Positions 17,707-26,322 of a DNA stretch of 64,000 nucleotides are shown here, piece after piece (the first letter of the stretch is position 1; every line of letters begins with the position of its first letter). This DNA comes from Promicromonospora sp. Populi (GTDB taxonomy: Bacteria; Actinomycetota; Actinomycetes; Actinomycetales; Cellulomonadaceae). Position numbers and translations under genes: made by a program. Location: positions 3,286,001 to 3,350,000 of the forward strand of contig NZ_CP163528.1 of the NCBI RefSeq assembly GCF_041081105.1, given 5' to 3'. The notes below the pieces were generated by a model. It had not been told where the DNA came from, did not search any database, and saw only the letters and a list, made by a program, of their open reading frames with translations.

Positions 17707-19038
17707 ATGTGGCCCGTGCCGAGCGCGTCAGACATTTCGACAACGCCCAGGACCGTAGGCAAAGACGTCCTGGGGTCCGTGACCCGTGTGCTCTCGTCCT
17801 GGCCGGCCCTGTGGGTCGCGTTCGCCCTGGTGCACGGCTGGATCATCCTGCAGGCCTGGGTCTTCGACGGGCAGATCCTCGGCGACGTCAACCTGTACGA
17901 GTGGTGGGTCCGCAACGGCATGAACGCTGGGTCGTGGCCAGTCTTCGACTACGACTGGGTTTACCCGCTCGGCGCCCTGGCGCCGATGTGGGTCCCGGCC
18001 CTGTTCACCGAGTCGACGCACGCCTACTACTGGGTGTGGATGGGCATGGTGACGGCCGCGAACGCCTGCGCCGTGATCGTGCTCGGCCAGGCCCGCCCGC
18101 GTGGCCGCGTCGCCGTCTGGTACTGGCTCGCCTTCCTCGTGGCGCTCGGCCCCATCTGGATCGGCCGGCTCGACGGCCTGCTCGCGCCGATCATCCTCGT
18201 TGCTCTCCTCGTGGCGGCCAAGCGGCCGGCCCTCGCGATGGCGCTGGCCACCGTGGGCGCGTGGATCAAGATCGCCCCGGGCGCGGTGGCCCTCGCCCTG
18301 GCCGCGACGGCGTCGAGCGCCAAGGGATTCCTCCGGAACGTGGTGCTGCCCGGCGCAGCGGTGTGCGCCGTCGTGATCGGCGTGGCCTTCGCGGGCGGGG
18401 CCCAGGACAACGTGCTCGACGTGTTCGGCGAGCAGGGCGAGCGCCAGCTGCAGGTAGAGGCCGTCGCCGCCACGCCGTTCACCGTGGCGCGGCTCTGGGA
18501 CTCCTCGATCCAGGTCGAGTACGACGACGTCATCTACACCTACGAGGTGCTCGGCGAGAGGGCCGACGCCGTCGCACAAGCGCTCGACGTCGCCCTCCCC
18601 ATCGCCGCGATCGGGATCGCGCTGCTCATGTGGTGGGCGGCCCGACCTCGTCCAGACCGCGTCGGGGACATCCTGCTGATCGGCGCGGCCGCGGAGCTGC
18701 TGGCCCTCATGGTCTTCAACAAGGTGGGCTCGCCGCAGTTCATCGCGTGGATCGGCCCGCCGATCGCGGCGGCGATCGCGCTCGGCACTCGCAGCCAGGG
18801 CACGCGCCGCACGTGGTTCCTGCCCGCGCTCGGCACCGTGATCGTCGCGCGGCTGACCATGGAGATCTACCCGCTGCAGTACCCCGAGTTCCTCGGCGGC
18901 TGGCCGCTGGCCACCAGCATCGGCGCCCTGCGCAACGCGCTGCTCGTGGCGCTCCTGGTCGGCGCGATCGTCCGGCTCGTCCAGGTCGCCCGCTCTCGGA
19001 TGCACACCCCCAAGCGCGTCGAGGGCCCGCACAGCTAG
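17707..19038 (+). CDS. Polytopic GT-C-like (GT87-type) membrane glycosyltransferase
   Basis: A 443-residue protein with about ten transmembrane helices. The first periplasmic loop holds GDVNLYEWWVRNGMNAG and FDYDWVYPLGAL; acidic residues here are catalytic in GT-C enzymes such as the polyprenyl-phosphate-mannose-dependent transferases. The later conserved FNKVGSPQFIAWIGPPIAA loop also fits the GT87/PMT style. It probably transfers mannose or another sugar from a lipid carrier to an envelope glycolipid. It stands just before two GT4 genes, so a shared cell-envelope glycan pathway is likely. Donor and acceptor are unknown. Confidence 0.75.
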   Translation: MWPVPSASDISTTPRTVGKDVLGSVTRVLSSWPALWVAFALVHGWIILQAWVFDGQILGDVNLYEWWVRNGMNAGSWPVFDYDWVYPLGALAPMWVPALFTESTHAYYWVWMGMVTAANACAVIVLGQARPRGRVAVWYWLAFLVALGPIWIGRLDGLLAPIILVALLVAAKRPALAMALATVGAWIKIAPGAVALALAATASSAKGFLRNVVLPGAAVCAVVIGVAFAGGAQDNVLDVFGEQGERQLQVEAVAATPFTVARLWDSSIQVEYDDVIYTYEVLGERADAVAQALDVALPIAAIGIALLMWWAARPRPDRVGDILLIGAAAELLALMVFNKVGSPQFIAWIGPPIAAAIALGTRSQGTRRTWFLPALGTVIVARLTMEIYPLQYPEFLGGWPLATSIGALRNALLVALLVGAIVRLVQVARSRMHTPKRVEGPHS

Positions 19039-19204
19039 TTGAAGGCTGTTGCCGCACGTTCTTCCCCGAGCCAGGTGCCTGATGGCTCCGATACGGTCAG
19101 GAACGTGACATCGTGCGCAGCGGTTACCGTCTCGACGCCACCCGTTCCCCGACTCGCCGCACGGAAGACGTCGTCTGGACATCGACGACCGGCAGGTTCG
19201 TAGG

Positions 19205-20350
19205 GTGCGAGTAGCCATCGTTGCGGAGAGTTTCCTCCCGCAGGTCAACGGAGTCACCAACTCCGTCCTGCGGGTCCTTGAGCACCTCCACGAACGGGGG
19301 GACCAGGCAATGGTCCTCGCGCCGGACGCCGACGCCTCCATCGGTCACGTCCCGCCGTTCGTCAGCGGTGCCCCGGTGGTCGAGCTCGGCTCGATCGGCT
19401 TTCCCGGGTACCCGGACGTGCGGGTCGTCGTCGGCAAGAAGTGGCGCACCGAGCGCACGCTGGCGACCTTCGCGCCCGACGTCGTCCATCTCGCGTCGCC
19501 GTTCATCCTCGGCTGGCGCGGCATCCTCGCCGCCGAGCGCCTGCGCCTGCCGAGCGTCGCCGTCTACCAGACCGAGGTGCCCGGTTATGCGGCGCGCTAC
19601 GGCCTGGGCGGCTTCGAGCCGCTGCTCTGGAAGCGGGTCAAGGACATCCACGAGCGCGCGACGATGACGCTCGCGCCGTCGAGCGCGACCATGCGCCAGC
19701 TGGAGAACCACGGCATCCCCAACCTGCGCCTGTGGGGGCGGGGCGTCGACACGAAGGTGTTCCACCCGAGGTTCCGGGACGAGGCCTGGCGCCGCAGGAT
19801 CGGCGCCGGCCGGGACATCCTTGTGGGCTACGTGGGCCGCCTGGCCGCGGAGAAGCAGGTCGAGGCGCTGCGTGTGCTGCAGGACGTGCCGAACGTGCGC
19901 CTGGTGATCGTCGGTGACGGGCCCGAGCGGGAGGACCTGCAGCACGACCTGCCCGGCGCCTACTTCACGGGCCTGCTGCGCGGGGCCGAGCTGTCCCGGG
20001 CCATGGCGAGCCTCGACGTTTTTGTGCACCCGGGCGAGCTGGAGACCTTCGGCCAGACGCTGCAGGAGGCGCACGCCAGCGGCGTCCCGGTCGTGGCGCC
20101 GGCCGCTGGTGGCCCGCTGGACATCGTCCGGCACTCCCATGACGGCTGGCTGTACCCTCCAGGTGATCACAAGGCGCTCCGCGCTCACGTCGTCGACCTG
20201 GTGGGCGACGAACGCAAGCGGCGCGCCTTCGGGACTGCGGCCCGAGAGCGCGCCGAGGGCCGCACGTGGCACGACATCTGCTCCGAGCTCGTGGGGCACT
20301 ACGACGACGCGATCCGGGTGCACGCGAGAGCCGGCTCAGCGGAGGTATAA
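19205..20350 (+). CDS. GT4 glycosyltransferase (MgtA/PimB-like mannosyltransferase)
   Basis: A 381-residue GT-B enzyme. The N-terminal domain begins MRVAIVAESFLPQVNGVTNS, the hallmark of the MgtA-type GDP-mannose-dependent alpha-mannosyltransferases. The C-terminal donor-binding domain carries VGYVGRLAAEKQVEALRVL and the EX7E motif in GELETFGQTLQEA. It acts on the cytoplasmic face, probably on a lipid-linked mannan or related glycolipid. It starts at GTG 19205, where the conserved MRVAIV begins. A second GT4 gene and an SGNH hydrolase follow with no gap, making a three-gene operon. Confidence 0.88.
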   Translation: MRVAIVAESFLPQVNGVTNSVLRVLEHLHERGDQAMVLAPDADASIGHVPPFVSGAPVVELGSIGFPGYPDVRVVVGKKWRTERTLATFAPDVVHLASPFILGWRGILAAERLRLPSVAVYQTEVPGYAARYGLGGFEPLLWKRVKDIHERATMTLAPSSATMRQLENHGIPNLRLWGRGVDTKVFHPRFRDEAWRRRIGAGRDILVGYVGRLAAEKQVEALRVLQDVPNVRLVIVGDGPEREDLQHDLPGAYFTGLLRGAELSRAMASLDVFVHPGELETFGQTLQEAHASGVPVVAPAAGGPLDIVRHSHDGWLYPPGDHKALRAHVVDLVGDERKRRAFGTAARERAEGRTWHDICSELVGHYDDAIRVHARAGSAEV

Positions 20351-20351
20351 C

Positions 20352-21569
20352 TTGCGAATCGTCCACGTCGCGAACTTCTACAGCCCTCGTTCCGGGGGCA
20401 TCCGAACTGCGATGCACGCGATGGCCGGGCAGTATCTGTCCCGGGGGCACGAACCCGTGCTCGTCGTGCCGGGCAAGCGGGACGGGGTTTCCGTAGTGGA
20501 CGGTGTCAGGCTCGTCAGCCTCGCGGCGCCGCGCGTGCCGTTCTCGGGCGGGTACCGCGCCGTGGTGCAGCCCGGCAAGATGCGGGGCCTGCTCGAGACG
20601 ATCGCGCCGGACCGGCTCGAGGTCAGCGACCGCACCACGCTCGCGGGGCTCGGCGACTGGGCCCGGGAGGCCGGCGTCCCGTCCCTGATGATGCTCCACG
20701 AGCGGGTCGACGGCGTGCTGCGCTCCTGGATTCCCGGCGCAGCCGAGGGCGGTCACGTGGCGGCGTTCGGCGCGACGGTGACACCCGCTCTGGCCGACCG
20801 GTACAACCGCGCCACGCTCACCCGGTTCGACCGGCTCGTGGCCACCACCCAGTTCGCCGCCGGCGAGGTGGAACGCCTGGCCGCCCGCACCCGGGGCGCC
20901 GCGCTCCCGCCCCTGTACCGCGTGCCGCTGGGTGTGGACCTGGAGCAGTTCCGGCCCGACCGGTACTCCGACGAGGCGCGCGCCGAGTACGCGCCGCCCG
21001 GGACCGCGCTGATCGTGCTCGCGAGCCGCCAGTCCGCGGAGAAGCGGCCGGACCTCGCGGTCGACGCCGCCGCGCAGCTCCTGCGGGACGGCCGCCCAGT
21101 GCGACTCGTCGTCGCGGGCTCCGGGCCGCTCCTGCCGAAGATGCGGAACCGGGCCGAGGCCGCCGGTCTGCCGCACCGGTTCCTCTCGTTCGTCCCCGAC
21201 CGCGACCGGCTCGCAACCCTGCTCAGCTGCGCCGACGTCGTCATCGCGCCCGGACCGATCGAGACCTTCGGGCTCGCGGCGCTGGAGGCGCTGGCGTCCG
21301 GGACGCCGGTGGTCTGCAGCTCGTCGAGCGCGCTGCCCGAGGTGGTCGGCACCGCCGGCGCCTCGGCGGCGCCGGACGCGGCTGCGCTCGCCCTGGCTCT
21401 GCACGACGTGCTGGACCGCGATCCGATCCGGCGGCGCAAGGACGCCCGCGCGCGCGCCGAGCTGTTCCCGTGGAGCGCCACCGGGGACGCAATGCTCGAG
21501 CTGCACTCTCGCAGGGCCTTCGACCTGACGGCGGACCCGATCCAGGTAGGCACCGTGGAGCGTCGGTGA
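20352..21569 (+). CDS. GT4 glycosyltransferase, TTG start
   Basis: A 405-residue GT-B glycosyltransferase. It opens with (TTG)RIVHVANFYSPRSGGIRTAM, typical of GT4, and has LIVLASRQSAEKRPDLAVDA, LVVAGSGPLLPKM and the donor-binding glutamates in PGPIETFGLAALEAL. TTG at 20352 is the start because a perfect GGAGG (20341-20345) lies six bases upstream, inside the end of the previous gene, and the family sequence begins exactly there. It is the second of two consecutive GT4 genes and probably adds a different residue to the same acceptor. Sugar specificity cannot be read. Confidence 0.88.
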   Translation: MRIVHVANFYSPRSGGIRTAMHAMAGQYLSRGHEPVLVVPGKRDGVSVVDGVRLVSLAAPRVPFSGGYRAVVQPGKMRGLLETIAPDRLEVSDRTTLAGLGDWAREAGVPSLMMLHERVDGVLRSWIPGAAEGGHVAAFGATVTPALADRYNRATLTRFDRLVATTQFAAGEVERLAARTRGAALPPLYRVPLGVDLEQFRPDRYSDEARAEYAPPGTALIVLASRQSAEKRPDLAVDAAAQLLRDGRPVRLVVAGSGPLLPKMRNRAEAAGLPHRFLSFVPDRDRLATLLSCADVVIAPGPIETFGLAALEALASGTPVVCSSSSALPEVVGTAGASAAPDAAALALALHDVLDRDPIRRRKDARARAELFPWSATGDAMLELHSRRAFDLTADPIQVGTVERR

Positions 21570-21570
21570 G

Positions 21571-22596
21571 ATGACGGCACCGGCGGGACGTGAGCGCTGC
21601 TCTCGACTGCTCGCCCTCGGTGACTCGATCACCGTGGGTGTGGGCGACACCGTCGGCCCCGACGCCGAGTACGGCCCGGGCTGGGCCGCCCATCTCGCCA
21701 CCGTGCTCGGCATGGAGGCGTTCACGAACCTCGCCTCCAACGGCGCACGCTCCCACGACGTCGCGCGCACGCAGCTCGACGCCGCACTGGCGCTGCGGCC
21801 TCGGGTCGCCACGGTGCTGGTGGGTGGCAACGACGTGCTGCGCAGCGACTTCGACGCGCGGCTCACGCTCACGGACCTGCACCGGAGCGTCAGCGAGCTG
21901 GTTCGCGGCGGCGCCGACGTCGTGCTGGTGCGCCTGCCCGTGATCGGCCTCTTCGAGCTCAGCCCCCGACTGGTGCGGCACGTGATGCGGCGCCGGGTCG
22001 CGGCGATCAACGCGGCGGTCGATGAGGTCGCGGTGGCGGTGGGCGCGGCGGAGGCGTCAGCGCCGGGACCGGGCAACGGACCGAAGTCGGCGCGCGGCCG
22101 GGTCGTCGTAGTGGATGCGACGCAGGCGATCGCTTCCGCCGGCGCCAAGGCCTGGCACGTGGACCGGGTGCACCCGTCACCTGCCGGACACCGCCGGCTG
22201 GCGCTGGCCGCCGCGACCGCCCTGGCCGACCTGGACCCGGCGTACCTGGCCGCCCTGGTCCCGCCCTCCGAGAACGGCGCTGTGTCACCGGCGTCGACCG
22301 CCAGGAAGGCAACGCAATTCTCGCCCGCCGAGGTCGGCACCGGCACGCCCCGGGCAGCGGCCCTCGCGGCCCTGCTGCCCGAGGCGCCCGACCCGCCGTC
22401 CGTGTGGCAACGAGTGGTCTGGCTCCTGCGGGCTGGGCTGCCCTGGTGCCTACGGCGGGGCCGGGACTTCCTGCCCGGCCTGCTCCGCGCGGTTGTGCAC
22501 GACCTACGGGCGGAACGGGCGTTTACGCCCGGCGGCATGCTGACGAGCTTCGCCGACTCCGGCCTGGACCCGCGCCGGCGCATCGGCCGGGGCTGA
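21571..22596 (+). CDS. SGNH/GDSL hydrolase
   Basis: A 341-residue SGNH hydrolase. Block I is LLALGDSITVGVGD (nucleophile Ser), then the Asn in LVGGNDVL and the Asp/His pair DRVHPSPAGHRR. The esterase domain ends near residue 215. The remaining 120 residues are a poorly conserved extension with the basic CLRRGRDFLPGLLR. No signal peptide is seen, so the enzyme is probably cytoplasmic. It starts one base after the stop of the second GT4 gene and may deacylate the glycan or glycolipid built by these enzymes; that role is inference. Confidence 0.87.
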   Translation: MTAPAGRERCSRLLALGDSITVGVGDTVGPDAEYGPGWAAHLATVLGMEAFTNLASNGARSHDVARTQLDAALALRPRVATVLVGGNDVLRSDFDARLTLTDLHRSVSELVRGGADVVLVRLPVIGLFELSPRLVRHVMRRRVAAINAAVDEVAVAVGAAEASAPGPGNGPKSARGRVVVVDATQAIASAGAKAWHVDRVHPSPAGHRRLALAAATALADLDPAYLAALVPPSENGAVSPASTARKATQFSPAEVGTGTPRAAALAALLPEAPDPPSVWQRVVWLLRAGLPWCLRRGRDFLPGLLRAVVHDLRAERAFTPGGMLTSFADSGLDPRRRIGRG

Positions 22597-22620
22597 CTCG
22601 CGGCCGGTCGAGCGGCACGA

Positions 22621-23028
22621 TCAGGCCAGCGGCATCAGCCCGCGCTCCGCGAATACCTTCCTGGCGGCGCCGACAGCGTTCAGCGCGCGCGGGAACCCGC
22701 AGTAGACGGCGCTGTGCAGAAAGACCTCGATGATCTGCTCAGGGGTCAGCCCGACGTTGAGCGACGCATCGATGTGCACCTCGAGCTGTGCCTCGCTGCC
22801 ACCGAGCGCGGTGAGTATGCCGAGGGTGACGAGCTGACGCTGCTGCGGCTCCAGCTCAGACCGGGCGTAGATGTCCCCGTAGCCCCACGCGACGATCTGG
22901 TGCCCGAGCTCGGGAGCGATGTCCGCCAGAGAGTCGATGACGCTGTGGCCGGGGTCGTCGTGGATGGAGTCCAGGACCGCCTTGCCGGATGCGAACCGCT
23001 CTGCGCGCAACGCCTCGTTCTCGGACAT
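22621..23028 (-). CDS. Carboxymuconolactone decarboxylase-family protein
   Basis: A 135-residue all-helical protein of the CMD/AhpD superfamily. It has RQLVTLGILTALGGSEAQLEVHIDASLNVG and the C-terminal HSAVYCGFPRALNAV with a single Cys. The AhpD CxxC redox pair is absent, so a decarboxylase/lactonase-like or stress role is more likely than peroxidase reduction. The start at ATG 23028 is preceded by AGAGGGAAAA. The gene faces the SGNH gene tail to tail and has no functional partners nearby. Confidence 0.85.
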   Translation of the reverse strand: MSENEALRAERFASGKAVLDSIHDDPGHSVIDSLADIAPELGHQIVAWGYGDIYARSELEPQQRQLVTLGILTALGGSEAQLEVHIDASLNVGLTPEQIIEVFLHSAVYCGFPRALNAVGAARKVFAERGLMPLA

Positions 23029-23274
23029 CGTTTTCTCCCTCTGAGCCGCCGTCAGGGTGCTGCAGGCTCGTTCGATGGACACCGGAGCTAGCGCCGGGTG
23101 GGCGCGCCCCAAGTCCAGCCCATGATCACGCATGGACGCAAGAGCATCTGCGCAGGTCACGATCACTTTTTACAGTCGGCTGCCCGACGGCGATCACCAC
23201 CGCTCCTGGCGTCCACCGCTGAGCGGGTCGACACTAAGCGGATCACGGCGCCGGACGGGAAGGAAGGCCGAGCG

Positions 23275-23685
23275 ATGAGGAACGTGCCGCGGCACGCCCG
23301 GAGCGGTTCTGCCCGGTCTCGCCGACCTGCCCGGCCAGTGAACCAGCAGGGCACGAGCACACCGCTCCGGCGTGCTGCCCAGGCCGCCTACACCCGCTCG
23401 GACCGGACCATCCCGTTCGAGCGACGCGCGCCGGCCCGGCAGACCTACTGGGTCCAGGCCACGCGGCGTGCGCTGGAGGCAGCCCTCGACCCGAGCGAGC
23501 TGTCCGGGGTGATCGCTGCACACAGCCAGTACGACTACGACGCCTCCAGCGGCATGTACCGGTGCGTCTGCGGCTGGTACCTGACCCGGGACTGGCAGGA
23601 GCACACGGCCGCCGTGATCCGCTCCCACCTCCTGGGCGGCAGCCGGTCAGGGTCGTTGCCGTGGCTGCGCTACCGGGTTCCGTAG
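23275..23685 (+). CDS. Hypothetical protein
   Basis: A 136-residue frame, start ATG 23275 behind GGAAGG. The N-terminal third is Arg/Ser/Pro-rich and probably disordered. The C-terminal part contains HSQYDYDASSGMYRCVCGWYLTRDWQEH, where the CVCGW and spaced His look like a small zinc-ribbon-like element. It lies beside the MazF pair and upstream of the integrated element. No family is recognised. The structured C-terminus makes it likely to be real. Confidence 0.6.
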   Translation: MRNVPRHARSGSARSRRPARPVNQQGTSTPLRRAAQAAYTRSDRTIPFERRAPARQTYWVQATRRALEAALDPSELSGVIAAHSQYDYDASSGMYRCVCGWYLTRDWQEHTAAVIRSHLLGGSRSGSLPWLRYRVP

Positions 23686-23754
23686 GGCGATCGGCTGTAC
23701 GTGTCCATCTGACGACGAGCGCTCCCAGGCCCAGACCGGCGTGAAAGCGGACCG

Positions 23755-24066
23755 CTACGCGGGATCGATCAGCGTGCGGATGACGGTGACGACGGCGGTC
23801 GTGTCGTGTCCGGTCGCGTCGTGGCGGGTCACGCGTTCCAGGGAGACAGTGCGGGGCTGCTCGCAGATCGCGTAGGAGCTCGGTGCTACCTGGACGCGAG
23901 TGGGCCACGGCTTGTCGGTGCTCGTCAGGGGAACAACGATCGCCAGCCGCATGGCTCGGTGCTGGCGGGCGCTGGACAGCACCAGGTGCGGCCGGCGCTT
24001 CGCCTGCTCTCGGCCGACCGTGGGGTCCATGGACAGCCAGATGACATCGCCGCGCTGAACGTTCAC
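23755..24066 (-). CDS. mazF: MazF/PemK-family mRNA interferase toxin
   Basis: A 103-residue toxin of the MazF/PemK fold. It has the N-terminal RGDVIWLSMDPTVGREQAKRRPHLVLSS, where the RP and the following loop form the RNA-binding and active-site face, then AIVVPLTSTDKPWPTRV and the LERVTR strand. It cleaves single-stranded RNA at short motifs, and antitoxin binding blocks the site. It starts with GTG at 24066, overlapping the stop of the antitoxin gene by four bases, which keeps antitoxin translation ahead of toxin. Confidence 0.9.
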   Translation of the reverse strand: MNVQRGDVIWLSMDPTVGREQAKRRPHLVLSSARQHRAMRLAIVVPLTSTDKPWPTRVQVAPSSYAICEQPRTVSLERVTRHDATGHDTTAVVTVIRTLIDPA

Positions 24067-24329
24067 GCGGTGGACTCCTGGGCACGGATCATCTGCTCTT
24101 CGGCGGCGTACTCACCCTCGGCGGGCCATGCGCCCTCTTCGCGGGCCTGGGCCTCGTACTCGTCAGGGTCGATGGCGTCCATCGCTTCCCAGAACTGGCG
24201 GCGCTCGTGCTCCTCGATGAGGGCGGTGACGGTCTCGTCGGCCGTCTTGAGCGGCTTGCCATGGAACGTGACGTGCGCAAGCCGCTGCCGCGTGGTGCGG
24301 GCAATGGTGATGGTCGTTGTCTCGTTCAT
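24063..24329 (-). CDS. Antitoxin of the MazF pair
   Basis: An 88-residue acidic protein directly upstream of and overlapping mazF. The N-terminal part (TTTITIARTTRQRLAHVTFHG) resembles a short ribbon-helix-helix or MazE-like DNA-binding segment. The C-terminal half is Glu/Ala/Trp-rich (RQFWEAMDAIDPDEYEAQAR), as expected for the toxin-wrapping tail. The start is ATG 24329. Three 21-bp tandem repeats 37-99 bp upstream are its probable operator array. Function is inferred from position and composition. Confidence 0.8.
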   Translation of the reverse strand: MNETTTITIARTTRQRLAHVTFHGKPLKTADETVTALIEEHERRQFWEAMDAIDPDEYEAQAREEGAWPAEGEYAAEEQMIRAQESTA

Positions 24330-24365
24330 GAGATCTACAATGACAGGTTCCATGACACGTGTGAA

Positions 24366-24428
24366 CCCCATCTGGACCACAACGCTGTCCATACGGACCA
24401 CACAGCCGTCCATGCGGACACCACAGCT
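24366..24428 (-). repeat. Three tandem 21-bp repeats (antitoxin operator candidate)
   Basis: Units at 24366-24386, 24387-24407 and 24408-24428. The second and third begin GTCCATACGGAC and GTCCATGCGGAC, each a short palindrome; the first is degenerate (CCCCATCTGGAC). The 21-bp period equals two helical turns. They lie in the divergent gap between the antitoxin and the DUF402 gene. Confidence 0.65.
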
Positions 24429-24500
24429 GCTGACACTCGCGAGGCTCGTCGGCATACTGTGAGCCGCTTGGGCGTCGAAAGTTTGGACGGACTGGATCCC

Positions 24501-25010
24501 ATGTTGAGGATGTCTAAGGAAAAGATCTCCGTGGTCGACGGGACCTGCGCGGAACGGTTCAGCTGGCCGGTCGAACACCTCGGGCAGGATGAGCACGGCA
24601 CATGGCTGGGCGCGCGGCGCGGGAACCCGGTCCGTCAGCCCGACGGCCGCCGCGAAGAAGCTCAGGAACACGATGCCGTCTGGCTTGTCGCGGAGGGCGC
24701 ATGGTGCCTGCCCGCCTTCTGGTTCACCGACTCGACCGACCTCACTATCGACATCTGCACACCGCCGAGGCTCGATGGAGGCGTGTGGACCTTCGTCGAT
24801 CTGGAGCTGGACCTGTTTCGCAACGCCGATGGTTGCGCCGGCATCGTCGACCAGGACGAGTTCGACGAGCTGGCTCTGTCCGGACACCTCACCGACAGCC
24901 AGGTAGCGACCGCAACCGAGGTCGCACAATCGTTGCTGCCTCTCGTGCAGATGGAGGCAGAACCCTTCGGCGGAGCAGCGAGAGCATGGCTGCGGTCACT
25001 TCGCTCATAG
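24501..25010 (+). CDS. DUF402-family protein
   Basis: A 169-residue protein with the DUF402 core: GAWCLPAFWFTDSTDLTIDIC, then GVWTFVDLELDLFRNADGCAG and IVDQDEFDELALSGHLTD. In this fold the acidic residues bind divalent metal, and some members are nucleotide phosphatases or RNase-related. No specific substrate is assigned. ATG 24501 is chosen; a GTG at 24459 in the same frame is possible. The gene ends about 120 bp before the left attachment site, so it belongs to the chromosome rather than to the integrated element. Confidence 0.75.
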   Translation: MLRMSKEKISVVDGTCAERFSWPVEHLGQDEHGTWLGARRGNPVRQPDGRREEAQEHDAVWLVAEGAWCLPAFWFTDSTDLTIDICTPPRLDGGVWTFVDLELDLFRNADGCAGIVDQDEFDELALSGHLTDSQVATATEVAQSLLPLVQMEAEPFGGAARAWLRSLRS

Positions 25011-25082
25011 CGGTTCTCGTCGATCCCCACCGAGCTGACGAAGAACTGCGATTCGGACGGTAAATGGACGGCACGGCATGAC

Positions 25083-25124
25083 GAAGGCCCCCAGATCCGC
25101 ATAGTTCTGCGGTTGGGGGCCTTC
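25083..25124. terminator. Bidirectional hairpin, ancestral terminator of tRNA-Ser
   Basis: Arms GAAGGCCCCCA (25083-25093) and TGGGGGCCTTC (25114-25124) with an inner CCGCA/TGCGG stem. If the integrated element is removed, this hairpin lies directly downstream of the tRNA-Ser gene on the minus strand, where a tRNA terminator belongs. Confidence 0.75.
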
Positions 25125-25127
25125 AGT

Positions 25128-25143
25128 GTGCGGTAGCGGTGGG
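25128..25143 (+). other. attL (16-bp direct repeat)
   Basis: GTGCGGTAGCGGTGGG, identical to 42935-42950 and in the same orientation. Twelve of the bases are the 3' terminal bases of tRNA-Ser. Sequence after this copy no longer matches the tRNA, as expected for the side where the element begins. Confidence 0.85.
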
Positions 25144-25425
25144 GTTATGCCGCGACCTTGTATGGGTTCGCACGCGTCAGTACGCAGCCCCTCTGACCTG
25201 CAAGAACACAGGCTCGTGTTGATACTGGGCAGGATCGAGTGGGACGCGTCAGGATCAGAAAGACGGGGGTAAGACGGGTCCTGCGGCCACCTGAAACCAA
25301 GCCGCCGCCGACCTGGCGATGAACACCCAACCCGCGAACCGGCGCTCGACCGCGCACTGAGGCTAGCTCGGTCTTCCGACAGGATGCCGTGAGGGAGCCG
25401 CACGCCACTCCGTCACGCCCTTCGC

Positions 25426-26322
25426 TCAGCGGTCACCTGCTCGCCATCGGTAAACCCGCGCAAAGGCCTTAATGTCACCCGCCTCGACGCCCTTGATTTT
25501 GGGAAGAGCGCCGTCATGAAGGCCCGCCAACCCTTCTTCCAGAAATGCGATCTCGCGCACGGTGAACACAGGAACGCTGATCTCAAACGCATCCTCATCG
25601 GCTCGGATAAATTCGAGATCCTCGAACCGGCAAGTGTCAATTGTGCGATCCATGACCGGACTCGTCACGATGCCGCCCCATGTCTGCATCTTTGCGCCGT
25701 CCGCGTAATGGAAATTGAAGAGTTGTCGCATTGGGAGACCGTGGGCTTCTCGACTGGCCGTGTGAGCACGAGCCTGAAGAATGCCTCGTTGGACCTTAGC
25801 TGGACCCCATCCCGCCATGTCCTTTTCTGACAGATCATCATCGACCAGATCGCCTAGATTATTGCGTACATTATCCAGGCGGTCCCCTGGCCTGACGCCC
25901 GAGGATGCTCCATTTATCGTCACAATGACGACGCTGCCGGGACAGCACGATCGAATCACGAAATCCACGTCGTGCAAGACCCCGGTTGTAAGCACATCAG
26001 TATAATCTAGCCAGACAATGCTCGGAATCGTCCAGTCGACCTCAGGTAGTTGGTCACGCGCTTCACCCATCAGCAGACGAATGCTCCGGTACGGCTTATT
26101 GAACTCCAGGCGATGTTGCATCTGGGTATCGCGTTCGATGCTCGTCATCTTTGGAATTCCAAGAGCCCGGTGAAATTCAACAAAGTCAATAAACTCCAGG
26201 CCGCCAAAACCAACGTACTGATAGCTATCAAAAGGAGCGATCTGCGTCAATCGTCGACTGGCGTCCACGATCATCTTCCGCTGCGCAGCCTTGGCCGGCC
26301 GGAACTCGTAAGTTTGCGCCAT
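25426..26322 (-). CDS. Rossmann-fold methyltransferase-like protein of a MORC-associated module
   Basis: A 298-residue protein with no family I can name. The pattern is that of a class I SAM-dependent methyltransferase fold: YQYVGFGGLEFIDF (residues 35-47, motif I position), MTSIERD (59-65, acidic residue ending strand 2), VWLDYTDVL (103-111, strand 4 acidic/aromatic motif) and VVIVTINGASSG. No nuclease motif or NPPY-type DNA amino-methyltransferase motif is visible. Its ATG overlaps the last base of the GHKL ATPase stop (TAATG), so the two proteins are translationally coupled and likely act together. GC content is visibly lower than in the chromosome, a sign of transfer. It could be a nucleotide- or nucleic-acid-modifying effector; that is open. 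Confidence 0.75.
   Translation of the reverse strand: MAQTYEFRPAKAAQRKMIVDASRRLTQIAPFDSYQYVGFGGLEFIDFVEFHRALGIPKMTSIERDTQMQHRLEFNKPYRSIRLLMGEARDQLPEVDWTIPSIVWLDYTDVLTTGVLHDVDFVIRSCCPGSVVIVTINGASSGVRPGDRLDNVRNNLGDLVDDDLSEKDMAGWGPAKVQRGILQARAHTASREAHGLPMRQLFNFHYADGAKMQTWGGIVTSPVMDRTIDTCRFEDLEFIRADEDAFEISVPVFTVREIAFLEEGLAGLHDGALPKIKGVEAGDIKAFARVYRWRAGDR

Larger units (their letters stand above)
25011..25425. other. Gene-free stretch spanning the left element junction
   Basis: A 415-bp stretch without a convincing gene. It holds a strong hairpin terminator (25083-25124) and the left attachment repeat (25128-25143). The element side, 25144-25425, shows no start with a ribosome binding site and no protein-like frame. 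Confidence 0.7.

Noticed and set aside
24366..24428. CRISPR-like tandem repeats
   Set aside because: Only three short units with no spacers and no cas genes; operator repeats fit better.
25145..25408. Possible 87-residue minus-strand gene just inside attL
   Set aside because: No ribosome binding site, no recognisable fold, uneven composition; left as non-coding.
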